Below are positions 1 through 5,897 of a stretch of 8,143 bases of DNA, one piece after another. The stretch comes from Verrucomicrobiota bacterium (GTDB lineage Bacteria > Verrucomicrobiota > Verrucomicrobiia > Verrucomicrobiales > DEV007). Position 1 is the stretch's first letter; every line of letters starts with the position of its first letter. Made by a program: the position numbers and the translations under genes. Below the pieces are notes generated by a model. It made no database searches, was not told the origin of the DNA, and saw nothing but the letters and a program-made list of their open reading frames with translations. The stretch spans positions 1 through 8,143 of the forward strand of contig JAHDIL010000063.1 in assembly GCA_020630835.1 (NCBI GenBank), read 5' to 3'.

Positions 1-745
1 CGTAATAGGTCTTCCGGTTGCGCTCGATGGTGTAGGCCAAAGCGATGAGCGTCGGGTGTCCGAGACTTTGGGCGAGTGATTTCTCCGCAACGGCGCGGCC
101 AATTCGCCCATTGCCATCCTCGAAAGGGTGAATGGAAACGAAATACAAGTGAGCGATTCCGGCGCGAGCGAGTGCCGGAAGGAACTGCTGTTTACCTTCC
201 TGACTTTGCTCAAAAAATTGAATGAATGTCTCCATTTCCTCCGCCATGCGGGAAGAGGGTGGAGCCTCGAAATGGACGGTGGGATCATGCACTGCCCCGG
301 AGACCACCTGCATCGGGTCAGCATGAGTCCGATACGCACCAATGGTGCGGAGATCCCGGCGGCCATTCATCAACATGTTGTGCCACTCGAAAAGGGTTTC
401 GTGGGACAGCAGGGCGTCGAAACTCTTGTAGAGATCGACCATCATCGCGGCCACTCCCTGCTCTGCCGGAGGAATCCGGCGATTGTCGGACTGGATGCCG
501 AACTGCTTGCCGATGGAAGACTGCAAGCTGTCGCGATCCAGAATTTCACCTTCAATCTTGGAGGTCTGCAGAGCTTCCTCACTGATGAGCTCGACCTTGA
601 GTCGATTTTTGTCGTCTTCGGAGACGTGTTTGAAGGCTCCAAGGCTCTCTCCGGCAAGGCGCAAAAATTGCGCCTCCAGACCGTCCAAAGCCTTACGGTC
701 GTAGGTAAAATGCGGCCAATCGGCCTGCTGCCAGTTCCAAATCAT
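1..745 (-). CDS. Fic family protein adenylyltransferase (class II, DUF4172-type N-terminus), 3' end beyond window
   Basis: Fic enzymes usually transfer AMP from ATP to a hydroxyl side chain of a target protein. I translated this frame by hand: 248 codons are open from the ATG at 745 to the window edge, so the C-terminal part is missing. The N-terminus (MIWNWQQADWPHFTYD) is typical of the DUF4172 module found before many Fic domains. Residues 61-66 (TSKIEG) match the inhibitory motif [S/T]xxxE[G/N], with Glu65 as the expected autoinhibitory residue. Its position N-terminal to the Fic core makes this a class II, self-inhibited Fic. The flap region is near 134-150. The catalytic motif HPFEDGNGRIGR at 206-217 is intact, with His206 as general base. 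No separate antitoxin gene is seen, as expected for class II. A GGAG at 756-759 lies 10 nt before the start. The family call is secure; the target is unknown. Confidence 0.93.
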   Translation of the reverse strand, partial: MIWNWQQADWPHFTYDRKALDGLEAQFLRLAGESLGAFKHVSEDDKNRLKVELISEEALQTSKIEGEILDRDSLQSSIGKQFGIQSDNRRIPPAEQGVAAMMVDLYKSFDALLSHETLFEWHNMLMNGRRDLRTIGAYRTHADPMQVVSGAVHDPTVHFEAPPSSRMAEEMETFIQFFEQSQEGKQQFLPALARAGIAHLYFVSIHPFEDGNGRIGRAVAEKSLAQSLGHPTLIALAYTIERNRKTYY

Positions 746-760
746 GGGGAATACGCTCCG

Positions 761-801
761 TTTCTATGAACCATAATACGCTAAAAAATGGTTTATAGAA
801 A
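761..801. repeat. 14-bp inverted repeat overlapping the fic promoter, possible operator
   Basis: The left arm TTTCTATGAACCAT (761-774) and right arm ATGGTTTATAGAAA (788-801) are reverse complements at 13 of 14 positions, separated by 13 nt. No T-run follows on either strand, so a terminator is unlikely. The right arm contains the proposed -35 and the left arm covers half of the proposed -10 of fic. The arm centres are 27 bp apart. The right arm also contains the stop codon of the RepC-like relic. An 8-bp direct repeat (AATACGCT at 750-757 and 775-782) interleaves with it. Confidence 0.6.
773..801 (-). promoter_or_regulatory. Candidate promoter of the fic gene
   Basis: Read on the minus strand, TTTCTA (796-801) is followed after exactly 17 nt by TATTAT (773-778). 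The -10 element matches the sigma-70 consensus at 5 of 6 bases; the -35 matches at only 3 of 6. Transcription would start near 766, giving a leader of about 20 nt that includes the GGAG ribosome site. The geometry is good but the -35 is weak. A 14-bp inverted repeat covers both elements, which suggests repression. Confidence 0.45.
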
Positions 802-1185
802 GCTGTTCTGTGCACCATTTCCGCGCTTCAGGATAGTGAATATGGAGCGATGGAGGTGCAAATCTCCGGTTTCAGCCCGTTTGATCACGGTCATGAAGTA
901 TCCGGCGGGCTTTGTCCCCGGGTCGCTCGTCCGCAAGGCGGCATGGTCGGTGAGAATCAAATACAGTGCGGCTCTTGTCCGAGCGAGAACGACACAAGCA
1001 TTGCCCCAGCTTTGCTGGCTGATCCCGAGAGTTGTTCGAATGCGTGCCGTTGCTTCGACGAAGTCGCGCAAATGGATCTGGCTGGCTGTGAGCGGGAGTT
1101 GCTCCCGGAATCTCGCGGAAGCGATTGGCACTTTGCCGGAAATACTCGACTTTCCGGAATGGGATTTCTTCGGGAAGCTCGATGA
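793..1185 (-). pseudogene. Degenerate RepC-like replication initiator, C-terminal fragment
   Basis: Between an in-frame TAG (1186-1188) and the TAA at 793-795, 130 codons are open. There is no ATG, only a GTG at 1131. The part after residue 40 resembles the C-terminal region of plasmid RepC replication initiators: a W-x-x-A-C segment in GISQQSWGNACVVL, a following AA-rich helix, then PAGYFMTVIKRAETGDLHL. The latter echoes the family's typical P-GGYLR-L-x-x-x-A-x-x-G-x-F/L-x-L ending. RepC proteins are normally around 400 residues, so at most a third remains. A second minus-strand frame, open from an ATG at 1309 down to about 1140, could be the upstream part joined by a frameshift, but I do not recognise it. 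The relic reads towards fic on the same strand. The RepC similarity is judged by eye and is moderate. Confidence 0.45.
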
Positions 1186-1337
1186 CTATGAGCTGGCGAA
1201 TGATCCGTTTGCCGAACAAGGCTTTGGAATTCCTGGTGAAGGAATCCGCGGTTCTCTCCGCCTCTGTCGAATCAAAAAATCCATAAACCTTGTAAAATAA
1301 GGGTTTCATGAGACGAGGTGAGAAAGGGTTAGCCTAG

Positions 1338-1366
1338 CCGAGAGGTGAAATCTACGAACTTATAAT
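1338..1366 (+). promoter_or_regulatory. Candidate promoter for the DUF1015 gene
   Basis: A perfect TATAAT lies at 1361-1366. With a 17-nt spacer the -35 would be CCGAGA (1338-1343), which matches TTGACA at only 3 of 6 bases. Transcription would start near 1373, leaving a leader of about 85 nt before the ATG at 1458. The leader holds an 8-bp direct repeat, AGTAGGGG, at 1379-1386 and 1410-1417. The -10 is convincing in a region otherwise free of genes; the rest is weak. Confidence 0.4.
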
Positions 1367-1457
1367 CCCTTGCTTGAGAGTAGGGGAATGTGAAGCCATT
1401 TTAGATGAAAGTAGGGGCATAGCAGAGAATCTGGTGTAGCCTTAGTGAGCGAAACGA

Positions 1458-2693
1458 ATGAGAGTATCTGCCTTTCGAGGGTATCATGTAAAATCGGACG
1501 ATGCTGCCGAGATTTCGGTGCATGAGCCGGCCGAGTTTTCTCGCAAAGCGGGGAAAGAGTTTCTCAGCGCGCACCCTCGATCACTTCTCTCGGCACTTCG
1601 GCCTGACCTGGTCACCGGCCGGAAAAAGCGGAAGGATTTGGATAGCCTTTCCCTTAGGGCTCAAGAGGAACTGCAGAAACGGCTGGAGGCAGGCGATGTG
1701 GTCGCCGACGAGGACTACGGGATTTACCTCTACCGCTTAGTCCAAGATGCCCATGTGCAGATCGGTATCGGGGTCACCTGCCACTTGGATGACTGGCGCG
1801 GGGGGAAGATTTTGCCCCATGAAGCGATTATTCCTGAGCGGGTCGAGGAAGTGAAAGCCCTGATCACGGGACTCGATGCGCACCCAGTGCCTGTGCAGTT
1901 GGCCTTTGAGGGGCGGGACGCCTTAGATGATCTCATCGATGACTGGATCGATCTTAATCCGCCCACTACTGAATTTGAGGATGAAGCAGCCAGGACGCAT
2001 GCTCTCTGGCGCATTGACGGCGAGAGCGCCCATCTTTTTCTTGATGAGATGGAGCTTATCGAGAGCGCTTATATCATTGACGGTCATCATCGCGTGGTTG
2101 CTGCGGCGGACATTTCTAAAGACCGGCTCGGTAGCTCGAGCGAGGATGAGGACCTTGCTCCGTATCATTGGATTTCCGCCTGCTTCTTCTCCTTCGATCA
2201 GTTGGAACTCGAAACTCATGTTCGCGTCATTCATGATCTTGGTCAGCTTAGTGTGGATGGTTTTCTCTGCGCTATATCGAAACTTCTGCCGCTGGATAGC
2301 AACGGACAAAGCCGCCCAGAAGACCATTTTGAGGCGTGCCTTTATGCCGGGGGGGCTTGGCATACGGTGCGATGGGGCGTCCCTGAGTTCGGCGACCTAA
2401 TCGATTCCATTGATTCACGCCTGCTAGAAATCTTCATCCTCGAGCCTCTTCTGGATCTCCGTGAAGACAGCCGTTCCGACCGTATCTCCTATCTACCCGG
2501 CGACACGGCGACTAGCCAACTGGAGACTCTGGTAGACTCAGGGGAAGCCGCAGTTGTCATAAGGCTTTACCCGCCAGAGATGGCAGAGGTAATCGCTCTG
2601 GCGGATGCGGGTGAAGAGATGCCCGCTAAGACGACGTGCTTTGAGCCGAAGCCCCGCTCAGGACTATTTATGCACCGGCTGGAGTTGGATTAA
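1458..2693 (+). CDS. DUF1015 family protein
   Basis: This 411-residue protein belongs to the DUF1015 family. Residues 39-50 (HPRSLLSALRPD) correspond to the NPYSFLHVxRPE segment. Residues 87-93 (YGIYLYR) and 120-128 (PHEAIIPER) match the usual IYxYR and HE motifs. Residues 208-212 are the invariant DGHHR. Residues 388-404 (MPAKTTCFEPKPRSGLF) are the family's C-terminal signature. The PYDV motif normally near residue 20 is absent, replaced by an acidic stretch. The family has no firmly established role that I can state. DGHHR resembles the motif of ParB/Srx-fold free-serine kinases such as SbnI and SerK, so a small-molecule kinase role is a possible inference. The protein is soluble, with no signal peptide. 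An in-frame stop at 1446-1448 fixes the ATG at 1458 as the best start; the ribosome site is weak. It stands alone between gaps on both sides. Confidence 0.85.
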   Translation: MRVSAFRGYHVKSDDAAEISVHEPAEFSRKAGKEFLSAHPRSLLSALRPDLVTGRKKRKDLDSLSLRAQEELQKRLEAGDVVADEDYGIYLYRLVQDAHVQIGIGVTCHLDDWRGGKILPHEAIIPERVEEVKALITGLDAHPVPVQLAFEGRDALDDLIDDWIDLNPPTTEFEDEAARTHALWRIDGESAHLFLDEMELIESAYIIDGHHRVVAAADISKDRLGSSSEDEDLAPYHWISACFFSFDQLELETHVRVIHDLGQLSVDGFLCAISKLLPLDSNGQSRPEDHFEACLYAGGAWHTVRWGVPEFGDLIDSIDSRLLEIFILEPLLDLREDSRSDRISYLPGDTATSQLETLVDSGEAAVVIRLYPPEMAEVIALADAGEEMPAKTTCFEPKPRSGLFMHRLELD

Positions 2694-2715
2694 CTAACCG
2701 CGTTTCCCTTGGTTT

Positions 2716-2743
2716 TTGGCTTCCACATCGACGCTTGTGAAAT
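2716..2743 (+). promoter_or_regulatory. Possible nuoBC promoter overlapping the Rex box
   Basis: TTGGCT (2716-2721), a 16-nt spacer and TGAAAT (2738-2743) form a weak sigma-70-like promoter whose -10 would lie inside the Rex-like palindrome, so that a bound repressor would block it. An alternative is TTGCCT (2758-2763) with TAGTTT (2781-2786), which would put the palindrome just upstream of the -35. Neither matches well, and mapping of the transcript start is needed to choose. Confidence 0.25.
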
Positions 2744-2752
2744 TTTTCACAA
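2735..2752. promoter_or_regulatory. Rex-type operator upstream of nuoBC
   Basis: TTGTGAAATTTTTCACAA is an 18-bp inverted repeat with two perfect 8-bp arms around TT. It fits the known Rex binding consensus TTGTGAA-N4-TTCACAA exactly, including the preference for A/T in the four central positions (ATTT). Rex is a repressor that leaves DNA when NADH rises relative to NAD+, and its known targets in other bacteria include NADH dehydrogenase genes. The next gene, 70 bp downstream, is nuoB of complex I, so site and target agree. No rex gene is in this window. Confidence 0.75.
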
Positions 2753-2768
2753 ACGGGTTGCCTCTACT

Positions 2769-2789
2769 ACTGCCTCACGGTAGTTTTTT
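2769..2789 (+). terminator. Short hairpin with T-run between Rex box and nuoB
   Basis: ACTGCC (2769-2774) can pair with GGTAGT (2779-2784) through one G-T wobble, closing a TCAC loop. The pairing is followed directly by a T-run to 2789. This is the layout of an intrinsic terminator, but with only 6 bp the stem is weak. It could end the DUF1015 transcript, or act as an attenuator if nuoBC transcription begins near the Rex box. Confidence 0.4.
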
Positions 2790-2821
2790 GACCGCAATCC
2801 AGCGCTAAATCCTTCATCTAT

Positions 2822-3385
2822 ATGGCTCAGGAAAACGTTCTTTCTCCTTCCACCGAATCCGCCGAGACACAGCTGCAGCATGCTGCCTACGACTCGAAGG
2901 TTGAGGGCAATATCATCTTTACTCAGGTAGATACGGCGATTAATTGGATGCGCAAAAATTCTCTCTGGCCAATGCCGATGGGCCTCGCTTGCTGTGCGAT
3001 TGAGCTCATGGGTTCTGCATCGGCTCGCTTCGATATTTCCCGTTTCGGAGCTGAGGTTATGCGCTTTTCTCCCCGTCAGGCTGATGTGATGATCGTAGCT
3101 GGCACCGTTACCTACAAAATGGCTCTGGCCGTGAAGCGTGTCTGGGACCAGATGCCTGAGCCTAAGTGGTGCATCGCTATGGGGGCCTGCGCCTCTTCCG
3201 GTGGGATGTATCGCTCTTATGCCGTTCTCCAAGGAATTGATAATCTTATTCCTGTAGACGTCTATGTTTCCGGATGCCCTCCCCGTCCCGAGGCTTTGCT
3301 CGAGGGCCTTATGAAGCTTCAAAAGAAAATTGAGGAAGAAGAGTCAGCGGTGGCTCACTTCCAAGCAAAAGAGAAGACTGTGTAA
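2822..3385 (+). CDS. nuoB: NADH-quinone oxidoreductase subunit B
   Basis: NuoB is the complex I subunit of the peripheral arm that carries the terminal 4Fe-4S cluster N2, which passes electrons to quinone at the membrane interface. All four cluster ligands are present: the adjacent pair Cys57-Cys58 ([10 protein letters not shown]), Cys123 (GACASSGG) and Cys152 (SGCPPRP). These are each six positions earlier than in the E. coli protein, as expected from a slightly shorter N-terminus. Other conserved segments are RFDISRFG (69-76), the VAGTVTYKM strand (92-100) and the C-terminal [15 protein letters not shown]. At 187 residues it is of normal length. The start at 2822 has no Shine-Dalgarno sequence before it. 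nuoC follows after 32 bp, so the two are very likely cotranscribed, with Rex control suggested by the upstream palindrome. There is no nuoA before it. Confidence 0.97.
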   Translation: MAQENVLSPSTESAETQLQHAAYDSKVEGNIIFTQVDTAINWMRKNSLWPMPMGLACCAIELMGSASARFDISRFGAEVMRFSPRQADVMIVAGTVTYKMALAVKRVWDQMPEPKWCIAMGACASSGGMYRSYAVLQGIDNLIPVDVYVSGCPPRPEALLEGLMKLQKKIEEEESAVAHFQAKEKTV

Positions 3386-3417
3386 CTTCCCTCTGAAGTT
3401 AACCGACACCGAATATT

Positions 3418-3990
3418 ATGAGCAGTGCAACCGTTTCCGCTATCCAAAGTCGTTTCCCGAATGCGGTGAAAGATCTTGTCGAATTTCGCGGAGAGGAGAC
3501 TCTCATCGTCGATGGATCCTCTGCCCACGAGGTTTTGGCTTTCTGTCGGGATGAGTTGGCCTTTGACTATCTGACGGATATCAGCAGTCTTGATAACTTT
3601 GAGACTGCACCGCGGTGGACGATGGTTTATGAGCTATACACTCTAGCGAACGGTGCCAACCATCACCTTCGTATCAAATACGATGTAGAGGAGGGTGAAA
3701 AGGCCATTTCTGTTTCTGATCTCTGGCCAACGGCTATCTGGCATGAGCGTGAGGTCTATGATATGATGGGCATTGAGTTCATCGGACTCGAGGATCATCG
3801 CCGTATCCTCATGTGGGAAGGGTATCCCTTTTTTCCTCTGCGCAAAGATTTTCCTCTGGCCGGGCGTCCTAGTGAGATGCCAGATGTCGCCTTTACTGAC
3901 CGTGCTCCTCTAGAAGGGGGACCCTTTGTTACTTCGCCTACGGGTGCATCTACGGTGCATCGCGAGCCTAGATCTCGGGACATGGAGTAG
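3418..3990 (+). CDS. nuoC: NADH-quinone oxidoreductase subunit C
   Basis: NuoC is the roughly 30-kDa subunit of complex I that, with NuoD, connects NuoB to the rest of the peripheral arm. It has no cofactor. The family signature is clear: WHEREVYDMMGIEF at 108-121, HRRILM at 127-132 and PLRKDFPL at 140-147. The N-terminal half (DYLTDISSLDN, residues 50-60) matches the usual LxDLxxVD region. At 190 residues it is a stand-alone NuoC, not a NuoCD fusion. About 40 residues follow the signature, rich in Pro, Gly and charged residues. No Shine-Dalgarno is seen in front of ATG 3418. The expected partner nuoD does not follow; the next gene encodes a membrane protein. Confidence 0.96.
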   Translation: MSSATVSAIQSRFPNAVKDLVEFRGEETLIVDGSSAHEVLAFCRDELAFDYLTDISSLDNFETAPRWTMVYELYTLANGANHHLRIKYDVEEGEKAISVSDLWPTAIWHEREVYDMMGIEFIGLEDHRRILMWEGYPFFPLRKDFPLAGRPSEMPDVAFTDRAPLEGGPFVTSPTGASTVHREPRSRDME

Positions 3991-4010
3991 AATAGGGGCT
4001 ATTGGCAGAG

Positions 4011-4024
4011 GGTTTTAGGAAACC
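4011..4024 (+). repeat. Small hairpin between nuoC and the membrane protein gene
   Basis: GGTTT (4011-4015) pairs with AAACC (4020-4024) around a TAGG loop, and one further G-T pair is possible. No T-run follows, so it is not a standard terminator. It lies 15 bp before the next start codon, where it could affect translation or mark the 3' end of the nuoBC message. The stem is short and may be chance. Confidence 0.25.
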
Positions 4025-4039
4025 TGTAGAGCGATTCTG

Positions 4040-4525
4040 ATGTATGAGGCGCTGACTGCTTTCATCAATGACGGTTGGCAGTCTATCCGTTCGCTATACG
4101 AGGGCGACCGCACGGTCATTTTGTGGCTGACAGGGCTTTCTGTGCTCTCTTTTGTCGGCACGATCGTGGCCGTGCCCATTATCGTCCGGCGCCTGCCCGC
4201 TGACTACTTCCTTCCAGAATTTGACGGGAACGAGCGGCTAGGCGGAGATTTTCAGCCCATGCCGCTTTTGGTCCGAGTTCTTAAGAACATCTTAGGATGT
4301 TTTTTGATTTTTATGGGTTTGTTAATGCTGGTGGGACCCGGGCAGGGGTTGCTCACCATTTTTATGGGGATCCTCCTTATCGATTTTCCAAGGAAAAAAG
4401 AGGTGGAAATGAAGCTAGCCCAGCTTGGGCCGATCAATCGCCTTATGAGCTGGATCCGCACGCGTGCAGATAAGCCTCCTCTCCAGTTTCCCAACCGGCA
4501 AGGTGATACAGGAGAACATAGTTAG
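4040..4525 (+). CDS. Small PGPGW-type integral membrane protein
   Basis: This 161-residue protein has hydrophobic segments at about 28-49 (ILWLTGLSVLSFVGTIVAVP) and 80-114. The second is long enough for two short helices that turn at VGPGQG (103-108). The pattern LMLVGPGQGLLTIFMGILLI resembles the putative PGPGW transmembrane family, in which a Pro/Gly turn sits between two helices. After the membrane part comes a basic, amphipathic tail (residues 116-161: FPRKKEVEMK, then RTRADKPPLQF). The function of such proteins is not known. There is no signal peptide cleavage site. It starts 49 bp after nuoC on the same strand, with a modest GAG ahead of ATG 4040, and may be read from the nuoBC message. 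Its TAG overlaps the stop codon of the convergent dus gene. Confidence 0.72.
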   Translation: MYEALTAFINDGWQSIRSLYEGDRTVILWLTGLSVLSFVGTIVAVPIIVRRLPADYFLPEFDGNERLGGDFQPMPLLVRVLKNILGCFLIFMGLLMLVGPGQGLLTIFMGILLIDFPRKKEVEMKLAQLGPINRLMSWIRTRADKPPLQFPNRQGDTGEHS

Positions 4526-5553
4526 GGTTTAAGAAGCTCTGCCATTCCACAGAAAAGTCGACCATCTTCGACCGGTCTTAGAGGAATGGCTTCATCCGAA
4601 TCTAGGAACTGCTGGCACTCACTCTGAAACTGTGACCAGGATCGCACCCTGCGAAGCTGCTCTAGAAATGCCCCGTCTGCCAGACCGGTGGCTATGTAGT
4701 TGCTAATTTTTTTTAGTTTGTGGACCGTTTGCTCCTCTGACTTCCCCTCCGTTTCCTCTGCAAATGCCTCGGCTAGTCGGGTAAGATAAGACCATAGGTC
4801 TCGCAGCGTTGGGGTATGGATAGGAGTGCCGGCATTTTGTGCTCTAATTTGAGAAAATAGCCAAGGGTTGCGAATAGCTCCACGACCTACCATCAGTCCG
4901 TGGGCTTGTGATTTTCTTGTCATGGCGGCAGCCGTCTCATGGCAGACGACACTTCCATTAGCGATTACCGGATAGGGCAACCGGTGGACGGCCTCAGCGA
5001 TACGAGAGGTGTGCACCGACGACTGATATTTATCGCGAACCGTCCGACCGTGGATAGCCAGCCAGCTGAGAGGAAGCTCGGCGAAGAGGTCTAGTAAAGC
5101 ATCGAATTCATCATCGTTCTCGAAGCCTACCCTAGTTTTTAGGCTGAATGTCCCCTCAACCACTGGGGCGAGAGTTTCTGCTATTCGGCGAATAAGCCCT
5201 AGATCGCGCAAGAGAGCCCCGCCCGATTGTTTTCCGCATACTTTCGGTGCTGGGCATCCGAGATTGATATCGATACCCGAGCAGGGGGTGAGGTTTTGGA
5301 TCCATACTGCTGATTGTTTTAACAGCTCAGTATCATTGCCGATCATCTGGGCAACGATAGGTTTGTCCGCAGGGCCGTCGATAATTGAGCGCAGGATAGG
5401 TTTCTCCGGTCGTGAATCAGGGTGAACTCGGAAGTATTCTGTTACGTAAATGTCAGGCCCGCCATACTCCTCCAGAACTCGCCAAACCGGCAGCACGGAA
5501 ACGTCCTGCATGGGGGCGAGAAAAAGGCGCGGCACCTTAGTCGTCACGCTCAT
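4522..5553 (-). CDS. tRNA-dihydrouridine synthase (Dus family)
   Basis: The enzyme reduces uridine to 5,6-dihydrouridine in tRNA, using FMN and NADPH in the cytoplasm. This 343-residue protein begins with the FMN-binding strand LFLAPMQDVS (10-19). The active-site loop INLGCPAPKV (96-105) carries the catalytic Cys100. Further FMN and substrate contacts are SLKTR (137-141, Lys139) and AIHGRT (166-171, His168), followed by the VIANGSV strand and the phosphate-binding GLMVGRGAIRNPWLF. A helical tRNA-binding domain makes up the last 100 residues. The APMQDV start differs from the more common APMAGVT and suggests a Dus subgroup distinct from DusA, DusB and DusC, so I give no letter. Its ATG overlaps the TAA of the preceding DUF2288 gene by one base, implying translational coupling. 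Confidence 0.93.
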   Translation of the reverse strand: MSVTTKVPRLFLAPMQDVSVLPVWRVLEEYGGPDIYVTEYFRVHPDSRPEKPILRSIIDGPADKPIVAQMIGNDTELLKQSAVWIQNLTPCSGIDINLGCPAPKVCGKQSGGALLRDLGLIRRIAETLAPVVEGTFSLKTRVGFENDDEFDALLDLFAELPLSWLAIHGRTVRDKYQSSVHTSRIAEAVHRLPYPVIANGSVVCHETAAAMTRKSQAHGLMVGRGAIRNPWLFSQIRAQNAGTPIHTPTLRDLWSYLTRLAEAFAEETEGKSEEQTVHKLKKISNYIATGLADGAFLEQLRRVRSWSQFQSECQQFLDSDEAIPLRPVEDGRLFCGMAELLKP

Positions 5554-5897
5554 TATTGCGACTTCTCTCGCATAAGGACAAAGGGGGATACGACCAGTGC
5601 TTCGAAGCTGAACCCTGACTCCTCCCAGTAAGCTGCATGTGGGGTAGAGGGGATGAGAATATCGCCTTTCTTCTTCCAGGTAGCGATTTTTTCTGCTTCA
5701 TCGTCTACAAAAGCTTTTCCAACCCTCACTAGGTCTAGTGCTGGATCGACATAGACCAGGGCGCCGCTAGCATAGTGTTTTTCCAGATAGGGCCAGTCGA
5801 CCTCTCCGAGGTATTTTTCGAGTTTCTCGGATTCGGAGCGATCGTCGTGACCGATCATTCCATAGCGCATGGTTTCGCTTTCTTCTTGCTCACTCAT
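5553..5897 (-). CDS. DUF2288 family protein
   Basis: This is a small soluble protein of 114 residues. Residues 29-57 (KYLGEVDWPYLEKHYASG, then LVYVDPALDLV) match the DUF2288 pattern of a helix followed by the YVDPxLDLVxV strand. The AFVDDEAEKIATWKKKGDI segment (62-80) matches the helix with AFxxDDxxxVxxW. The C-terminal ALVVSPFVLMREK (99-111) matches the WAVVVAPWVLVQE ending. Its role is unknown. The start ATG sits within the last codons of the response regulator gene (8-bp overlap, ATGAGTGA) and has the best ribosome site in the window, AGGAGG. It is the middle gene of a three-gene operon. The N-terminal 15 residues are rich in Glu and Ser and may be disordered. Confidence 0.85.
   Translation of the reverse strand: MSEQEESETMRYGMIGHDDRSESEKLEKYLGEVDWPYLEKHYASGALVYVDPALDLVRVGKAFVDDEAEKIATWKKKGDILIPSTPHAAYWEESGFSFEALVVSPFVLMREKSQ

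Noticed and set aside
128..769. Plus-strand open frame of 213 codons
   Set aside because: The opposite strand encodes a Fic protein with intact motifs over the whole stretch; this frame is its antisense shadow.
1124..1140. Sigma-54-like promoter TGGCAC...TTTGC
   Set aside because: The GG and GC elements are too close together for the required spacing, and the site lies within the RepC-like relic.
788..1300. Plus-strand open frame of 170 codons
   Set aside because: It is antisense to the RepC-like frame, is rich in Arg and Trp in a way typical of shadow frames, and resembles no family I know. Its start lies inside the inverted repeat.
1379..1417. AGTAGGGG direct repeat, 31 bp apart
   Set aside because: Only two copies of 8 bp are present with no further conservation between them. 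It is noted in the promoter entry but too weak to call an operator.
1923..2363. Minus-strand open frame of 146 codons
   Set aside because: It lies opposite the conserved centre of the DUF1015 gene and shows no recognisable domain.
2747..3322. Minus-strand open frame of 191 codons
   Set aside because: It lies opposite nuoB, whose four cluster cysteines and full length are clear.
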